From: Streptomyces sp. 135
Lineage (GTDB): Bacteria > Actinomycetota > Actinomycetes > Streptomycetales > Streptomycetaceae
DNA length: 64,000 nucleotides
NCBI RefSeq assembly: GCF_020026305.1
Contig: NZ_CP075691.1
Span: 5,394,001-5,458,000 of the forward strand
Direction: 5' to 3'
The translations under genes and the position numbers were made by a program. This document shows positions 62,766 to 64,000 of this stretch, piece after piece (the stretch's first letter is position 1; every line of letters begins with the position of its first letter). The notes beneath the pieces were generated by a model. It was not told the origin of the DNA. It worked only from the letters and a program-made list of their open reading frames with translations, and searched no databases.

Positions 62766-64000
62766 ATGACCACCGAAGCGGAAATCAAGGGCGCACAAGC
62801 ACCACCGCTCGCGCCGACGGCCGCGCCGCCGGACGAGGCCACGGCGGCCAGGCCCTCCTACGGGGCGCTCCTGGTCGTCCTGGCCGGTCTCTTCATCACC
62901 AATCTCGACTTCTTCATCGTCAACGTGGCGATCCCCTCGCTCCAGAAGAACATGCACGCCACGGCGGCGGACATCCAGCTCATCGCCGTCACGTTCACCA
63001 TCGGCCTGTCCGCGCTGCTGATCACCGGCGGCCGGCTCGGCGACATCTACGGGCGCCGCAAGGTCTACTCGATCGGCGTGGCGGTCTTCACGCTCGCCTC
63101 GCTCGCCTGCGGCATCGCGCAGAACATGAGCGAGCTGATCATCGCCCGCGGCATCCAGGGCGCGGCCGCCGCCCTGGTCATCCCGCAGGTGCTCGGCATC
63201 CTGACCACCACGTACTCGGGCAAGCACCGGGCCGTCGCGTTCAACGCGTACGGCGTGGCGCTCGGCGCGGCGGCGGTCTTCGGGCAGCTGATCGGCGGCC
63301 TGCTGATCAAGGCCGACGTGTTCGGCTGGGACTGGCGGACCATCTTCCTGATCAACGTGCCGATCGGCGTGCTCGTCCTCGTGCTCACCCCGAAGCTGGT
63401 GCCGGAGTCGAAGTCCGAGGGTCGCACCGGGCTCGACCTGACGGGCGTTCTGCTGGTCACCGCGGGCCTCACCGCCGTCGTGCTGCCGCTGGTCATCGGC
63501 CGCGAGGAGGGCTGGCCCACCTGGACGTGGCTGTGCATGGCGGCCGCGGTGCCGCTGCTCGCCGCCTTCTGGGCCACTCAGCGGCGGCTCGCGGCGCGCG
63601 ACAAGTCGCCGCTGGTGAGCCCGTCCCTCTTCCGTGACCGCGCGTTCGGCGTCGGGTCCGTCACGATCCTCGTCTACTTCTCGGTGATGGCCTCCTTCTT
63701 CCTGGTCCTCGCGCTCTACCTCCAGCAGGGGCACGGCGTCTCCGCCCTGAAGTCGGGGCTGCTCTTCGTGCCGCTGGGGCTCGGGTTCTTCGTGGCCTCG
63801 GCGATGGCGCCCAAGTTCGCCGCGCGGCTGGGACGCCAGGCGCTGGCGCTCGGCGCCCTGGTGGTGGCCGCGGGCGACATCGCCTTCGCGCAGACGGCGG
63901 CGCAACTCGGCACCACCGGCTCGGTCGGCTGGTGCGTCCCCGCGATGGTGGTCTGCGGCTTCGGCATGGGCATGGTGGTCGCCCCGCTCACCTCCCTCGT
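62766..64000 (+). CDS. DHA2-type (EmrB/QacA) drug exporter, runs off the window
   Basis: The reading frame from ATG 62766 (GGGAAGG upstream) is open to the window edge, about 411 codons. It shows the 14-helix exporter opening FITNLDFFIVNVAIPSLQK, the loop GGRLGDIYGRRKVYSIG and the motif C-like AYGVALGAAAVFGQLIGG. Expected to be about 480-520 residues when complete. The likely product exporter/self-protection gene of the right cluster, in the operon with the PKS. Confidence 0.88.
   Translation, partial: MTTEAEIKGAQAPPLAPTAAPPDEATAARPSYGALLVVLAGLFITNLDFFIVNVAIPSLQKNMHATAADIQLIAVTFTIGLSALLITGGRLGDIYGRRKVYSIGVAVFTLASLACGIAQNMSELIIARGIQGAAAALVIPQVLGILTTTYSGKHRAVAFNAYGVALGAAAVFGQLIGGLLIKADVFGWDWRTIFLINVPIGVLVLVLTPKLVPESKSEGRTGLDLTGVLLVTAGLTAVVLPLVIGREEGWPTWTWLCMAAAVPLLAAFWATQRRLAARDKSPLVSPSLFRDRAFGVGSVTILVYFSVMASFFLVLALYLQQGHGVSALKSGLLFVPLGLGFFVASAMAPKFAARLGRQALALGALVVAAGDIAFAQTAAQLGTTGSVGWCVPAMVVCGFGMGMVVAPLTSL

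Overview
The window is very GC-rich, its genes are packed with ATGA/GTGA-type overlaps and GTG/TTG starts, and it carries a SARP regulator, a mycobacterial-type enoyl reductase, an acyl-CoA carboxylase epsilon subunit and many biosynthetic enzymes. All of this points to a Streptomyces or close relative, in a region of secondary metabolism. I see two adjacent biosynthetic regions separated by a short stretch of primary-metabolism-like genes.

Left edge (1-2776): an AAA+ ATPase and a decayed VapBC-like toxin-antitoxin pair whose toxin is split by an 8-bp tandem repeat. Left cluster (about 2777-31445): three ATP-grasp ligases, a free adenylation enzyme, a carrier protein, a type II thioesterase, two phytanoyl-CoA-dioxygenase-like enzymes, two related MFS exporters, and a long coupled operon (13225-21515 and on) dominated by nucleotide and phosphate chemistry. 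That operon holds a dCTP-deaminase-like domain fused to a PEP-synthase/rifampin-phosphotransferase-like dikinase, a CYTH/triphosphate-tunnel protein, a HAD phosphatase, an alkaline-phosphatase-fold phosphodiesterase, an HprK-like ATPase, a small P-loop kinase and a second dCTP-deaminase-like protein. A desaturase, a nucleotidyltransferase-like protein, an aminotransferase plus START-domain pair, an extended SDR and a sulfotransferase-like protein follow. Four copies of one palindrome (CGTCTCA-N5-TGAGACG type) sit before its main transcription units. I do not recognise the product; a modified nucleotide-type or phosphorylated amino-acyl/lipid compound is an inference.

Middle (31446-34858): ornithine carbamoyltransferase, acyl-CoA carboxylase beta and epsilon subunits, and a small membrane protein.

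Right cluster (about 35052 to beyond 64000): the gene set matches the logic of azoxy biosynthesis known from valanimycin. It has a SARP regulator, a second-copy-like seryl-tRNA synthetase, an MprF/VlmA-like aminoacyl-tRNA-dependent transferase, an acyl-CoA-dehydrogenase-fold amine N-hydroxylase with flavin reductase, a small membrane protein in the position expected for VlmO, and a VlmB-like diiron oxidase. Around these lie FabF/FabH/FabI/ACP, a desaturase, an aldehyde dehydrogenase, an aminotransferase, a one-module PKS, an acyl ligase, a luciferase-like monooxygenase, a Cys-type thioesterase and two exporters. The likely product is a long-chain (lipid-amine plus serine derived) azoxy compound.

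The most striking element is a tandem array of three 95-nt tRNA-Ser-like genes (36251-36595, minus strand). They keep the acceptor, D, T and long variable arms and G73, but have an abnormal anticodon arm. They lie behind a three-heptamer, 11-bp-spaced operator that recurs before the aldehyde dehydrogenase operon, the ACP-PKS operon and the desaturase operon. I propose that they are dedicated, non-decoding seryl carriers for the azoxy pathway, controlled by the SARP.
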